From Poseidonocella sedimentorum (GTDB taxonomy: Bacteria; Pseudomonadota; Alphaproteobacteria; Rhodobacterales; Rhodobacteraceae): a stretch of DNA of 64,000 nt. The stretch is taken from the NCBI RefSeq assembly GCF_900116005.1, contig NZ_FOYI01000002.1, positions 1 to 64,000 on the forward strand, written 5' to 3'. A program made the translations under genes and the position numbers. The notes beneath the pieces are model-generated. The model made no database searches. It was not told the DNA's origin and saw only the letters and a program-made list of their open reading frames with translations. This document shows, piece by piece, positions 1-8,030 of this stretch (position 1 is its first letter; each line of letters opens with the position of its first letter).

Positions 1-263
1 AGGAAAGACGGGAAGTACGACCCGGTACGCAGACGCGGAATGCGCAGCTCGACGCTGCCCGCACGGGTCTGCCAGTCTCGGTCGCGGTATCCGTTCCGTT
101 GCGCCAGCCGATCGCTGCTTTTCTCGCCGTAATCGGCACCGGTCTTGGCGCCGACCTCAAGTTCCATCAGCCGCTCGGCTGCGAAGCCGATCATCTCACG
201 CAGCAGGTCGGAATCGGCACTCTTTTCGACAAGCGCACGCAGGTCCATCATAGGTTTGGTCAT
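1..263 (-). mobile_element. IS256-family transposase, N-terminal part (runs off left edge)
   Basis: About 87 codons read from an ATG at 263 towards the window edge. The product begins [19 protein letters not shown] and continues through [30 protein letters not shown] and [14 protein letters not shown]. This is the conserved N-terminal region of IS256/Mutator-type transposases, seen here before the DDE catalytic core, which lies outside the window. An AAGGA ribosome binding site lies about 10 bases upstream of the ATG. The element sits downstream of imuA, where imuB is expected in relatives. The terminal repeat of the element could not be fixed. Whether the transposase is intact cannot be judged. 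Confidence 0.87.
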
Positions 264-283
264 CGGGTGTCGTCCTTGGTTCA

Positions 284-305
284 GGTTGGTTGTCGCAACC
301 CAACC
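284..305. repeat. Hairpin upstream of the transposase
   Basis: GGTTGGTTG, then three bases, then CAACCCAACC, forms an almost perfect stem with one bulged base. It lies about 20 bases upstream of the transposase start. Such structures near insertion-sequence ends can limit read-through into the transposase gene, but that role is only inferred. Confidence 0.4.
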
Positions 306-361
306 CTACCGGGAAACCCGATGGCCACCGCCAGCTACACCACGTCCGTGGACGTCACCAA

Positions 362-501
362 GCCGCGCCAGCGCAGGACCGTGGGAATGCGCTGCAACGG
401 CTGAACGGTGCGCTTAATGGTGCCAAGATACTTCCTCACTCAAAGGTCTACGGGCCAGTGCAAAGCGCATGACCGCGGGGACGGTCCTGCGCTGGCGCGG
501 C
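362..501. repeat. Pair of perfect 21-bp inverted repeats around a 98-bp spacer; gene-poor stretch 306-598
   Basis: The 21 bases at 362-382 (core CGCGCCAGCGCAGGACCG) recur exactly as the reverse complement at 481-501. No convincing gene is seen between the transposase start and the end of imuA (264-598). Reading frames on the minus strand just after imuA do not resemble ImuB. The repeats may mark the end of the insertion sequence or an older rearrangement. Confidence 0.6.
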
Positions 502-598
502 GGCCTATCGGCCTTGTCCCGCGCCGGGGGGAGGTGGGCGGCCTTGTAGCTCTGGACGCAAGCGGCGATCCGATTGCCGCCCCCCTGCCACCGCCGCA

Positions 599-1297
599 TC
601 AAAGCGGGGAGCCCGGTGCCGCCGCCAGCACCCGCAGCCCCGCGCCCTCCGCTCTGGCGACGCGGAAATCCCTGACCGGGGCGGTGCGGGCGCGTTGGCG
701 GGTGAGGTGCCAGCGGTCGTCGGGGCCGCAGGCGAGGCTGCCGCAGGGCGGGCCGCGATAGCCCGCGTCGGCGTAGCCCGCGCTGTCGTAGCGCGGGCCG
801 CCGTCCTCCTGGGCGATGGGGCGCATGGACCAGCGGCTCTCGACCCCGCGCGCGCCGCCCTCGCCCGGGGTGAGCAGGAGCGCGAGCGGCGGCCGGCCGG
901 TAATCGATGCGCCCTCCTCGGCGGCCAGCGTCATGCGGCGCACCTGTGTCAGGTTGGGCAACCCCTGCAGATCGGCCACCACCAGCGGCACGGCGCCGTC
1001 GCGCAGCGCCTCCTCGATCGTCCAGAGCATGTCTTCGGGCTTGGCGCAGTCCACAAAGAGGAACCGGCCCGGATCGGCGAAGGGCACCATGCCCGGCGGA
1101 TAGAGCCGCGCGCGCTCCCAGGCCGCGCCGATCCAGAGCACCGGCCCCTCCATCGCCCCCGCGAGCCAGAGCGCAAAGCTCCGCCGCCCCGTGTCGCAGC
1201 ATTCATGCACCACCCCGCGCGCGAGGGCGATCTCCTCGCCGAGGCGGATCACGGGCCGGTCCCGCGTGGGGCGGCGGTCGAGAAGGTGAGTCGTCAT
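599..1297 (-). CDS. imuA: ImuA family protein (SOS mutagenesis accessory)
   Basis: A 232-residue protein of the ImuA family, RecA-like proteins that work with ImuB and DnaE2 in damage-induced translesion synthesis. Seen in the sequence: an N-terminal segment with LGEEIALARGVVHE, then LALWLAGAMEGPVLWIG in place of a classical Walker A loop, PLVVADLQGLP, and a C-terminal LLLTPGEGGARGVESRW motif typical of alphaproteobacterial members. The length is usual for this shorter ImuA type. A perfect LexA-type box lies 17 bases upstream of the start. In relatives imuB and dnaE2 follow directly. Here the downstream DNA leads into an IS256-type transposase and no imuB is visible, so the cassette may be interrupted or displaced. 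Confidence 0.8.
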   Translation of the reverse strand: MTTHLLDRRPTRDRPVIRLGEEIALARGVVHECCDTGRRSFALWLAGAMEGPVLWIGAAWERARLYPPGMVPFADPGRFLFVDCAKPEDMLWTIEEALRDGAVPLVVADLQGLPNLTQVRRMTLAAEEGASITGRPPLALLLTPGEGGARGVESRWSMRPIAQEDGGPRYDSAGYADAGYRGPPCGSLACGPDDRWHLTRQRARTAPVRDFRVARAEGAGLRVLAAAPGSPL

Positions 1298-1314
1298 GCC
1301 GCCAGTCTAGCCAT

Positions 1315-1329
1315 GTTCGCCAAATGTTC
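1315..1329. promoter_or_regulatory. LexA (SOS) box upstream of imuA
   Basis: GTTC-GCCAAAT-GTTC is an exact match to the alphaproteobacterial LexA operator, GTTC-N7-GTTC. It lies between imuA and the divergent aldo/keto reductase gene, 17 bases from the imuA start, so it probably controls imuA. Confidence 0.85.
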
Positions 1330-1458
1330 TCAACCCGGCCCCGCCCCCCGATCCGGGTGATGGCGCGCGGCCCTTGCCTTCCGCGCGCCCTCCGCGCAAT
1401 CTCCGCCAAATTTCCGCCGGATTTCCGCGCGGAACAGACCAGAAGGAGCACGCGTCGC

Positions 1459-2502
1459 ATGAAGATGAACCGGTTGGGCCGCACCGATGTCATGGTGTCC
1501 GAGCTGTGCCTCGGCAGCATGACCTGGGGCTCGCAGAACAATCTCGACGAGGCCCATGAGCAGATCGTCCGGGCGCTCGATGCGGGTATCAATTTCATCG
1601 ACACGGCCGAAATGTATCCCGTCACGCCGATCCTCGCCGAGACGGTGGGCCGCACCGAGCGGATCATCGGGCAATGGTTCGAACGGGGCGGGCGGCGCGA
1701 GGATTTCATCGTCGCCACCAAGCATTCCGGCGCCGGTTTTCGCCACACCCGGGGCGGCGCACCGATCACCGGCCAGTCGATCCCCGAGGTCATCGAGGGC
1801 AACCTGCGCCGGCTCAACACCGATTACATCGACCTGTACCAGCTCCACTGGCCCAACCGCGGCAGCTATGCCTTCCGCCAGAACTGGACCTTCGACGCGA
1901 CCGATCAGGACCACGCCGAGACCATCGCCAACATGGAGGAGGTGATCGACGCGCTGGAGGCCGAGCGCAAGCGCGGCACGATCCGGCATTTCGGCCTCTC
2001 GAACGAGAGCGCCTGGGGCCTCGCGCAGTGGGTGCGCATTGCCGAGGCGCGCGGCGGGCCGCGGGCGGTCAGCGTGCAGAACGAATATTCGCTGCTCTGC
2101 CGGCTCTTCGACACCGATATGGCGGAGCTGGCGCATCATGAGGATGTGGGGCTGCTGGCCTATTCGCCGCTGGCGACGGGGCTGTTGACCGGAAAGTATC
2201 AGAACGGCGCCGTGCCCGAGGGCTCGCGCAAGGCAATCGGCCCGGATCTGGGCGGGCGCAACGTGCCGCGCGCCTATGAGGCGGTGGCGCTCTATCTGGG
2301 GATTGCCGCGAAACACGGGCTCGACCCGGTGCAAATGGCCATCGCCTGGGCCGCCGCGCGCCCCTTCATGACCTCGGTGATCTTCGGCGCGACCAGCATC
2401 CCGCAGCTTGACCGCATTCTCGGCGCCTCTGGCCTTTCGTTGAGCGAAGAGGTGCTGAACGACATCGACGCGGCCCACCGCGCCTGCCCGATGCCCTACT
2501 GA
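1459..2502 (+). CDS. tas: Tas-like aldo/keto reductase
   Basis: A 347-residue NADP-dependent aldo/keto reductase close in length and motif order to Escherichia coli Tas. The catalytic tetrad is visible as D48 (FIDTAEMYPV), Y53, K88 (FIVATKHSG) and H130 (LYQLHWPNRG). The C-terminal part has FGATSIPQL, the cofactor-binding signature. The start at 1459 is chosen because AGAAGGAG lies 10 bases upstream; the open frame extends further upstream but without family similarity. It is divergent from imuA. The substrate is not known. Tas proteins in enteric bacteria are linked to prephenate metabolism only indirectly. Confidence 0.85.
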   Translation: MKMNRLGRTDVMVSELCLGSMTWGSQNNLDEAHEQIVRALDAGINFIDTAEMYPVTPILAETVGRTERIIGQWFERGGRREDFIVATKHSGAGFRHTRGGAPITGQSIPEVIEGNLRRLNTDYIDLYQLHWPNRGSYAFRQNWTFDATDQDHAETIANMEEVIDALEAERKRGTIRHFGLSNESAWGLAQWVRIAEARGGPRAVSVQNEYSLLCRLFDTDMAELAHHEDVGLLAYSPLATGLLTGKYQNGAVPEGSRKAIGPDLGGRNVPRAYEAVALYLGIAAKHGLDPVQMAIAWAAARPFMTSVIFGATSIPQLDRILGASGLSLSEEVLNDIDAAHRACPMPY

Positions 2503-2506
2503 TCGG

Positions 2507-3478
2507 TCAGCCCGCCTCCTCGGCGCAATCGAACTGCGCCCAGAGGAGGCGGTGATCGGAGAGGTGATATCGGACGAAGGCGTCGAAGGGGCGCTCACCT
2601 TCGGCCTGCCAGAGTTCGGCGAAGACGGCCCCGTCGAAATCGAAAACCCCCGAGGTGCGGAAGCGCGTGGCCGACTGGCCGGGGAAGAAGGCGATCTGGT
2701 CATAGTGGGCATCGCCCGCGATGGTCGTGCCGATGCGCGTCTGGTGGATCGGCAGGAAGAGCCCGCGCTTGGTCAGGGCGGCATAGATCGGATCGTCCGG
2801 TTCGGCCTTGGGCATGTTGAGATCGCCGATCACGATCACATTGCGGGTATAGGCATCGGCGCTCTTGCGGTTGAGATCGGCCCAGCGGGCGACGGCATAA
2901 TTCTCCAGTGCGCGGCGGTTCTTGTGGCGGGTGCTGTCGGAGCCGAAGTAGAGATGGGCGTTGACCACGGTGAGGCGCAGCCCCTCGCGCGCGAAGCCGA
3001 CGGCGAAGGGGTTGCGATCAAAGCCGCGGAACTTGGCCTCGATCCCGGGCAGGCGGACATAGCGCTGCGAGGCGGGCGCCACGGCGATCTCGCCGGCAAG
3101 CTCCAGCCGCTCGACCACGGCGCTGTCGTAGAGATAGGCGAGGCGCTCGTTATTGCCGGCCCAGTCGGTGAAGACGGCGCGGTAGCTCTCGGGCAGCATC
3201 GCGCGCAGGGCCTGCAGCGGGCCGGCATCGCGCTTGACCTCCTGAATCGCGACGAGGTCGAACCAGCTGATCATCTCGGCCATGAGCGCCAGATCCCGCG
3301 CATCGCGCGGCTGGCCCGGATCACCCAGATTGGCGATGTTCCACGAGGCGAGCAGGAGGTTTCCGGCCCCGCGCGGCGGGATCGAGCGGCCCGGCTTGGT
3401 GTCGCGCCAGCGGCGCAGCGCCGCGATCTCGGTCGCGGTGTCGTAGGGGAACTCCGGCGGGCGGGGAAAGGGCGGCAT
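2507..3478 (-). CDS. Endonuclease/exonuclease/phosphatase family protein
   Basis: A 323-residue protein with the DNase I-like fold motifs in order: WNIANL near residue 46, AIQEV with the metal-binding glutamate E80, VNAHLYFGS, IVIGDLNMP, HYDQIAFF and the final SDHRLLW. These residues form the metal site and active histidine of the family, which cleaves phosphodiesters or phosphomonoesters. No signal peptide is seen. It converges with the aldo/keto reductase gene with 4 bases between the stop codons. The substrate (nucleic acid, lipid head group or other phosphate ester) cannot be told from sequence. Confidence 0.85.
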   Translation of the reverse strand: MPPFPRPPEFPYDTATEIAALRRWRDTKPGRSIPPRGAGNLLLASWNIANLGDPGQPRDARDLALMAEMISWFDLVAIQEVKRDAGPLQALRAMLPESYRAVFTDWAGNNERLAYLYDSAVVERLELAGEIAVAPASQRYVRLPGIEAKFRGFDRNPFAVGFAREGLRLTVVNAHLYFGSDSTRHKNRRALENYAVARWADLNRKSADAYTRNVIVIGDLNMPKAEPDDPIYAALTKRGLFLPIHQTRIGTTIAGDAHYDQIAFFPGQSATRFRTSGVFDFDGAVFAELWQAEGERPFDAFVRYHLSDHRLLWAQFDCAEEAG

Positions 3479-3657
3479 CGCGGCCTCTGGTTGAAATCAC
3501 TGTTGTTGAATGGTGACACTCTACCGCAAAATCCCCCTCCCGCCCAGCCTTGCGCGCCCCGCGCGCCCGCTCGGGCGCTCCGGCGATGGACAAACCCGGG
3601 GCAACGGGGCGAAACTGCGCCCCGATTGAACAGGCCAGACGAGACGGGGTAAGGCGC

Positions 3658-3912
3658 GTGAAGACAGGTTGGATGGTAGCGATTGGCCTCATGCCGCTGG
3701 CAGGCTGCATGGAGGGGATGCCCGCGGGCGGAAGCGGCGGTGCGGCGGCGATCCCGGCGGGCCCGACGGAATACATGGTCATCAACGGACGGATGGGCTT
3801 CGAGACCTGCCGGCAGGCCGGCGGGCTCATCATCAGCGATCCCGGCAATGCGATGGTCGCCTGCGATCCGACCGTAAAGGCGCCGATCGTGGTGGAGACC
3901 GAAGACCTCTGA
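3658..3912 (+). CDS. Small secreted lipoprotein
   Basis: An 84-residue protein starting at GTG with a short lipoprotein signal peptide (KTGWMVAIGLMPLAGC). C17 in the lipobox LAGC is the predicted lipidation site. The mature part is about 68 residues, starts with a Gly/Ala-rich linker and contains CRQAGG and VACDP, so it has two cysteines that could form a disulfide. The family is not recognised; Rhodobacterales genomes carry many such small lipoproteins. The start is supported by the signal peptide and by GGGGTAAGG just upstream. Function unknown. Confidence 0.65.
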   Translation: MKTGWMVAIGLMPLAGCMEGMPAGGSGGAAAIPAGPTEYMVINGRMGFETCRQAGGLIISDPGNAMVACDPTVKAPIVVETEDL

Positions 3913-3918
3913 GCAGGC

Positions 3919-4653
3919 TCAGCCGCGCAGGAGCGTGACACGGCTGCCCGCGGCGTCATTGACCAGATGCGGCACGGCTTCGGGTGCGGCGCGATGCCTG
4001 CGCCAGGCATCGATCTCGGCCAGCACCAGCTCGATCACGTAGGGCAGGTTGAGATTGCGCGCCGCCGCCAGCGGCACCCAGCGCAGCCCCGAAAGCTCAT
4101 CCCCCGCGCGGGAGAAATCATCGAGATCGCTGGCGAGCGCCTCGGCCTCGACGATGAAGAACCGCGCGTCGAAGCGGCGCGGACGGCCCGGCGGGGTCAG
4201 CGCGCGAAAGAGGAACCGGAGCGCGCCCGGCGCGGGAAGCAGTCCGGCCTCGGCAAACCCGCGCCAGTCGAGCGGCGCGGCCTCGGGCCACGGCCCCGGC
4301 GCGCCAAGGATCTGACCCGTCTCTTCCCAAAGCTCGCGGATCGCGGCAGCGGCGAGCGCCTCCGGCGAGACCCCGCCCGCCCCTTGGGCCAGCCGCGCGC
4401 GGCAGCCGGGCGAGAGCGGGCCCGACAGCGGGACGGACGCGTCGCCCGGATCGACCGCGCCACCGGGAAAGACCATCTTGGAGGGCATGAAGGCCGCGCG
4501 CGCGCCGCGCTGGCCCATCAGGATCGATGGCGCGGGCCCATCCGCATCGCGCAGCGCGATGACCGCCGCCGCGTGGCGGATGACCGCCCCGGACCCGTCC
4601 GCCGCCGCTTCAGTCGCAGCCGGCGCGCGGGGCTCACCCCGCGGGGGCGCCAT
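3919..4653 (-). CDS. Nudix hydrolase family protein
   Basis: A 244-residue protein with a Nudix box split by a long insert: GGAVDPGD near residue 75, then about 35 residues, then AIRELWEETGQ, which keeps the REUXEEXGU metal-binding core. An N-terminal strand region (VIALRDADGPAPSILMGQRG) precedes it. This arrangement resembles the NUDT19/RNU hydrolases that act on acyl-CoA or similar pyrophosphates, but the substrate is not established. The ATG at 4653 overlaps the end of the DUF983 gene by 20 bases, so the two are probably co-transcribed. Confidence 0.8.
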   Translation of the reverse strand: MAPPRGEPRAPAATEAAADGSGAVIRHAAAVIALRDADGPAPSILMGQRGARAAFMPSKMVFPGGAVDPGDASVPLSGPLSPGCRARLAQGAGGVSPEALAAAAIRELWEETGQILGAPGPWPEAAPLDWRGFAEAGLLPAPGALRFLFRALTPPGRPRRFDARFFIVEAEALASDLDDFSRAGDELSGLRWVPLAAARNLNLPYVIELVLAEIDAWRRHRAAPEAVPHLVNDAAGSRVTLLRG

Positions 4654-5110
4654 AGTCCGACCGTCCGAACCCGTGCATCCGGCGGGACCACTGGATGCCC
4701 ACGACCACGCCCTTGAGCCGCGGCAGCAGGTAGAGCGACAGCGCCACGCTGAGCACGGCAAAGAGCGTAAAGAGCGTCATCGGATCGGGCCGCCACGTGA
4801 CAAAGACGAAATGCAGAAGCGGCACCACGATATGACCCACGACCAGGATCGTGAGATAGGCCGGGCCGTCATCGGCGCGGTGGTGGTGGAGATCCTCGTC
4901 GCAGACCGGGCAGGTCTCGCGCACCTTGAGATAGCCGCGAAACAGCGGGCCGGAGCCGCAGTTGGGGCATTTGCCGCGCCACCCGCGCCAGACCGCCTGG
5001 CCCATGGGACGCTCCGCCTCGGCGGGATCGGCCGCCCCGTCGCGGGGCGCCTCTTCTGTTCCCTCCTGATCGCTCAGATCGGGAAACGCGCTGTGACTCT
5101 CGACGCTCAT
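4634..5110 (-). CDS. DUF983 family membrane protein
   Basis: A protein of about 158 residues. A zinc-ribbon-like front part carries GKCPNCGSGPLFRG and ETCPVCDEDLHHHR, followed by two transmembrane helices (LTILVVGHIVVPLLHFVFV and LFTLFAVLSVALSLYLLPR). This is the standard DUF983 layout; the family is uncharacterised but often sits near cytochrome oxidase or Nudix genes. The start is uncertain: 5110 is used, but 5143 is also possible and neither has a strong ribosome binding site. Confidence 0.8.
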   Translation of the reverse strand: MSVESHSAFPDLSDQEGTEEAPRDGAADPAEAERPMGQAVWRGWRGKCPNCGSGPLFRGYLKVRETCPVCDEDLHHHRADDGPAYLTILVVGHIVVPLLHFVFVTWRPDPMTLFTLFAVLSVALSLYLLPRLKGVVVGIQWSRRMHGFGRSDYGAPAG

Positions 5111-5246
5111 GATACTCTGCACCCGTGTGGGAATCGCTGACATGGAATACCCGCACTCTACCGTCTTTTGTCCGACTTGACAGCCGAGGACGCCCGCTGC
5201 GGCGGCGTGTCGCAAATCGCCGCCGGTGGCTGCGCTGGGCCCGGCC

Positions 5247-5846
5247 TCAGTAGGGATCGGCGGGCGCGCGCGAGGGCGAGAGGGTCTGCTGCGTGCGCTC
5301 CACCAGCAGCTCGATCGCATCGGCGAGGTGTTCGCGGTCGATGTTGTAATCGCCCCGCGCGACGCGAATCCGGTGGGCCTCGATCATGACATCGGCGTGG
5401 CGGCAGCCCTCCGGCGGCTCGAACCGGTAGCTCGCGAGCTCGATGAGAAAGCCGAGCGGATCGGTGAAATAGATCGAGTCCATGAAGCCGCGGTCGGTCG
5501 GCCCCGAGTGCGGGATACCGCGCGCGTCGAGCCGTTTGGGCGCTTGCCAGAACGTCGCCTGACTCACGTTGAGCGCAAGGTGGTGCACCGCGCCGGGCAC
5601 CATCGGCACACGGCGATGGGTCGGCGCGCGGCTCTCGTTGGTGAAGATCGTGATCAGCCGCCCGTCGCCGGGATCGAAATAGAGATGGCCCTCTTCGGGA
5701 TCATCGAGATTGGGCTGCTCGAAGATGAAGGGCATGCCGAGCACGCCTTCCCAGAAATCGATCGAGGTCTGCCGGTCGGCGCCGAGCAGGGTGATATGAT
5801 GGACGCCCTGGGTCTGCAATTTGCGCAGGGGTGTGTCATCGGCCAT
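5247..5846 (-). CDS. VOC family (glyoxalase/ring-cleaving dioxygenase-like) protein
   Basis: A 199-residue vicinal-oxygen-chelate protein. The first beta-alpha-beta unit has GVHHITLLGAD and EGHLYFDPG. The second has GAVHHLALNV and DPLGFLIELAS, which supply the expected His/Glu metal ligands. A C-terminal helical extension of about 45 residues follows. Members include dioxygenases and lyases; this one resembles YkcA/ring-cleavage dioxygenase-type proteins, but the substrate is unknown. It is a single gene with about 130 bases of spacer before the DUF983 gene. Confidence 0.8.
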   Translation of the reverse strand: MADDTPLRKLQTQGVHHITLLGADRQTSIDFWEGVLGMPFIFEQPNLDDPEEGHLYFDPGDGRLITIFTNESRAPTHRRVPMVPGAVHHLALNVSQATFWQAPKRLDARGIPHSGPTDRGFMDSIYFTDPLGFLIELASYRFEPPEGCRHADVMIEAHRIRVARGDYNIDREHLADAIELLVERTQQTLSPSRAPADPY

Positions 5847-6036
5847 GGGGGGCCTCCTTGGTCATCGCATGGCGCGCCGGATGGCCCGGCGCCGTTGACC
5901 AGAGATATTAGCGGCATGGGCGCGCATTGCGAGGGGGCGATCTGTGCGCTTGCGGACGGGGCCTGCGCGCCTGACCGAGGCCCGACCGAGACCGAACCGG
6001 GTTCAGACCGGGTTCAGACCGAGCGGCGCACGGGGA

Positions 6037-7191
6037 TCAGCCCGCCGCGAGCCCCTCCGCCTGCGCCGCGCCTTGCGCATGGAGCGCGAGCATCTCGGCC
6101 ATGGCCACGGCGCGCCCCTCGCGGGCCGAGCGTTCGGCCGCGCGGCCCATCAGCACCGAGATCAGCCCGTCCTCGATTGTGACCTCCGGCGCGCCGGTCT
6201 CGCCGCGCACGAGGGCGAGGAACCGCTGATGCTGGTAGAAGGTGGCGCCGTTGTGATCGCCGGCCTCCAGAAGGTCCTGCGGGACCGGCACGGCGCGGCG
6301 CAGCGCGCCCTTGGGGTGGCGCGGGCTGAGGATGAGCTGCCCCTCCGGCGGTGGGCCGAGGCGCTCGGGCCAGAACCGCGCAGGCCCCGGCACGCGGGCT
6401 TCGATCTTGCCCTTGGGGCCCACGGCGGAGATCTCCTCCTGATACTCCGAGCCCTCGGCGAACATGCACAGATCGAGCAGCGCCCGGGCGCCGCCTTCGA
6501 AATCGACGATGACGTAGCCGTTGTCGAGCACATCCGCGCGCGGGCCGGTCTCGTCGGGCACAAGGTGGTTCACGTCCTGCCCCGCCGAGGCCATGATCCG
6601 CACCGGCTCCGCCCCGAGCGCAAGGCGCATCAGGTCGAAGAAATGGCAGCATTTCTCTACGAAGGTGCCGCCGGTCTGATCGGCGAAACGGTTCCAGTCG
6701 CCCACTTTGGGCAGGAAGGGAAAGCGGTGTTCGCGCAGGCTCAGCATCCGGATGCCGCCCGTGGCCCCCGGCGCGGCGCGCAGGAATTCGGCGATCGCGG
6801 GCATGTAGCGGTATTCCATCGCGACCCAGACCGGCGCGGCATAGCTGGCGCGGAAGGCGGCAAGCCGGGCGAGATCGGATTCGTGGGTCAGCAGAGGTTT
6901 TTCCACCAGGACCGGGCGGGGCCGCGCCCGGGCGATGGCTTCGAGCTGGGCGAGGTGATGATGGTTGGGGCTGGCGATCAGCAGGCAATCGATCCGGTCG
7001 CTGGCGAGCATCGCGTCCAGATCGGTGAAAAACCGCGCGCCGGGAGCGAGCCGGCGGGCGAGCGCGGCCATGTCCGGATCGGGCTCATAGATCGCGCCGA
7101 CCTGCGCGCCGGGCAGAAGCGCGATGTTGCGCAGGTGTTCCTGTCCCATCATGCCGCAGCCGATGATGCCGTAGGTTATCGTCTTGGTCAT
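6037..7191 (-). CDS. Gfo/Idh/MocA family NAD(P)-dependent oxidoreductase
   Basis: A 384-residue protein with an N-terminal Rossmann fold (GIIGCGMMGQEH, residues 8-19) and the family EKP motif at residues 97-99 (VLVEKPLL). A C-terminal alpha/beta domain with GGTFVEKCCHFFDLMR follows. Members act on sugars and inositols. A branch of this family is known to hydrolyse sulfoquinovosides by an NAD-dependent oxidoreductive mechanism (GH188), which fits the neighbourhood here. It lies 7 bases after the GntR regulator gene and is probably co-transcribed with it. The link to sulfoquinovosides is inferred from context, not shown by a diagnostic residue. Confidence 0.85.
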   Translation of the reverse strand: MTKTITYGIIGCGMMGQEHLRNIALLPGAQVGAIYEPDPDMAALARRLAPGARFFTDLDAMLASDRIDCLLIASPNHHHLAQLEAIARARPRPVLVEKPLLTHESDLARLAAFRASYAAPVWVAMEYRYMPAIAEFLRAAPGATGGIRMLSLREHRFPFLPKVGDWNRFADQTGGTFVEKCCHFFDLMRLALGAEPVRIMASAGQDVNHLVPDETGPRADVLDNGYVIVDFEGGARALLDLCMFAEGSEYQEEISAVGPKGKIEARVPGPARFWPERLGPPPEGQLILSPRHPKGALRRAVPVPQDLLEAGDHNGATFYQHQRFLALVRGETGAPEVTIEDGLISVLMGRAAERSAREGRAVAMAEMLALHAQGAAQAEGLAAG

Positions 7192-7198
7192 GGGCCCC

Positions 7199-7924
7199 TC
7201 ATCGCAGCCGTTGCAGGTAGATCGCCTTGTCCGTGTCGAACCAGGTGCGTGAAAACTCGACCGGCTCGGGGCTCTGGGCCCAGCTCAGCCGTTCGATATA
7301 CCCGGTGATCGCGCCGGGCCGGGGGGCAAACTCCCCCGGGGCCCAGCCGGGCACCGCGCCAATGGCGACGCGATCCTCCGCCCGGGCGATCCAGAACCCG
7401 AGCCGGGTCTGGTAATAGTGGTAGAGCGATTCGGAAAGATCCGCGGGCCGGACCTCGCCCGCCGCGCCGTCGAGCCAGATCTCCTCGACCGCGATCGGGG
7501 TATCGTTGAGCAGACGCAGCCGCCGCATCCGGGTTGCGCGCCCGGAGGTGCCGAAACCCGGCAGATCGGCGGGCTTGGCCATCTCGGCCACGTCGAGAAA
7601 CCGCGCGGTGGGAAGCCCGCCGCCGCCGATGAGCTCCAGCCGGAACATCGAATAAAGGCTCTGGGCGGCATCATTGGCGCGGACGTAGTTGCCCGACCCC
7701 TGCCGCCGCTCCAGCATGCCCTTGGCCTCCAACTCCGCCAGCGCCTTGCGCAGCGTGCCGACCGAGGCGCCGAGCTCGCGCGCCATCTCCCGCTCGGGCG
7801 GGAGCCGCGCCCCGTCGGCCAGCCGCCCCACCGCGATCTCGCGGATCAGCATCTCGCTGATCTGGAGATAGACCGGCAGGCCCGTGGGGTTTTCCGAGGC
7901 GGCTATGGCGGGGGCACTGGGCAT
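7199..7924 (-). CDS. GntR family regulator with UTRA ligand domain
   Basis: A 241-residue regulator. Residues 14-80 form the GntR winged helix (LPVYLQISEMLIREIAVGRL, then LPPEREMARELGASVGTLRKAL). The remainder is a UTRA/HutC-type ligand-binding domain (TARFLDVAEMAKP, TRMRRLRLLNDTPIAVEEIWL). It is divergent from the monooxygenase-TRAP operon, with a palindrome-rich 106-base gap between them. It is therefore the likely local, ligand-responsive repressor of both arms. Confidence 0.9.
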   Translation of the reverse strand: MPSAPAIAASENPTGLPVYLQISEMLIREIAVGRLADGARLPPEREMARELGASVGTLRKALAELEAKGMLERRQGSGNYVRANDAAQSLYSMFRLELIGGGGLPTARFLDVAEMAKPADLPGFGTSGRATRMRRLRLLNDTPIAVEEIWLDGAAGEVRPADLSESLYHYYQTRLGFWIARAEDRVAIGAVPGWAPGEFAPRPGAITGYIERLSWAQSPEPVEFSRTWFDTDKAIYLQRLR

Positions 7925-7931
7925 CGAGGGC

Positions 7932-7972
7932 GTGTATCCGCAATTATTGATACACTATTGATCTACATCAAT
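7932..7972. promoter_or_regulatory. Two adjacent palindromes, probable GntR operators
   Basis: GTGTATC-N10-GATACAC lies at 7932-7955 with perfect 7-bp arms. ATTGAT-CTAC-ATCAAT lies at 7957-7972 with perfect 6-bp arms. Both sit in the divergent promoter gap, the first only 7 bases upstream of the regulator start. HutC-type GntR proteins bind palindromes rich in GT/AC, so autoregulation and control of the monooxygenase operon are likely. Confidence 0.6.
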
Positions 7973-8030
7973 TCGGCTGCTACGCAACTGGGAAATCGCC
8001 GACAGACCGCCCAGACCCGGAGCGCCGCCC

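Noticed and set aside
414-598. Possible imuB start overlapping the imuA stop codon
   Set aside because: The frame from 599 ends after about 62 codons and lacks any polymerase Y-family motif.
907-1458. Upstream extension of the Tas-like reductase by about 180 codons
   Set aside because: The extension is low-complexity Arg/Pro-rich, overlaps imuA on the other strand, and a strong ribosome binding site lies at the internal ATG 1459.
5999-6020. Two tandem GGGTTCAGACC units after the Gfo/Idh/MocA gene
   Set aside because: Only two short copies; too little to call a functional repeat.
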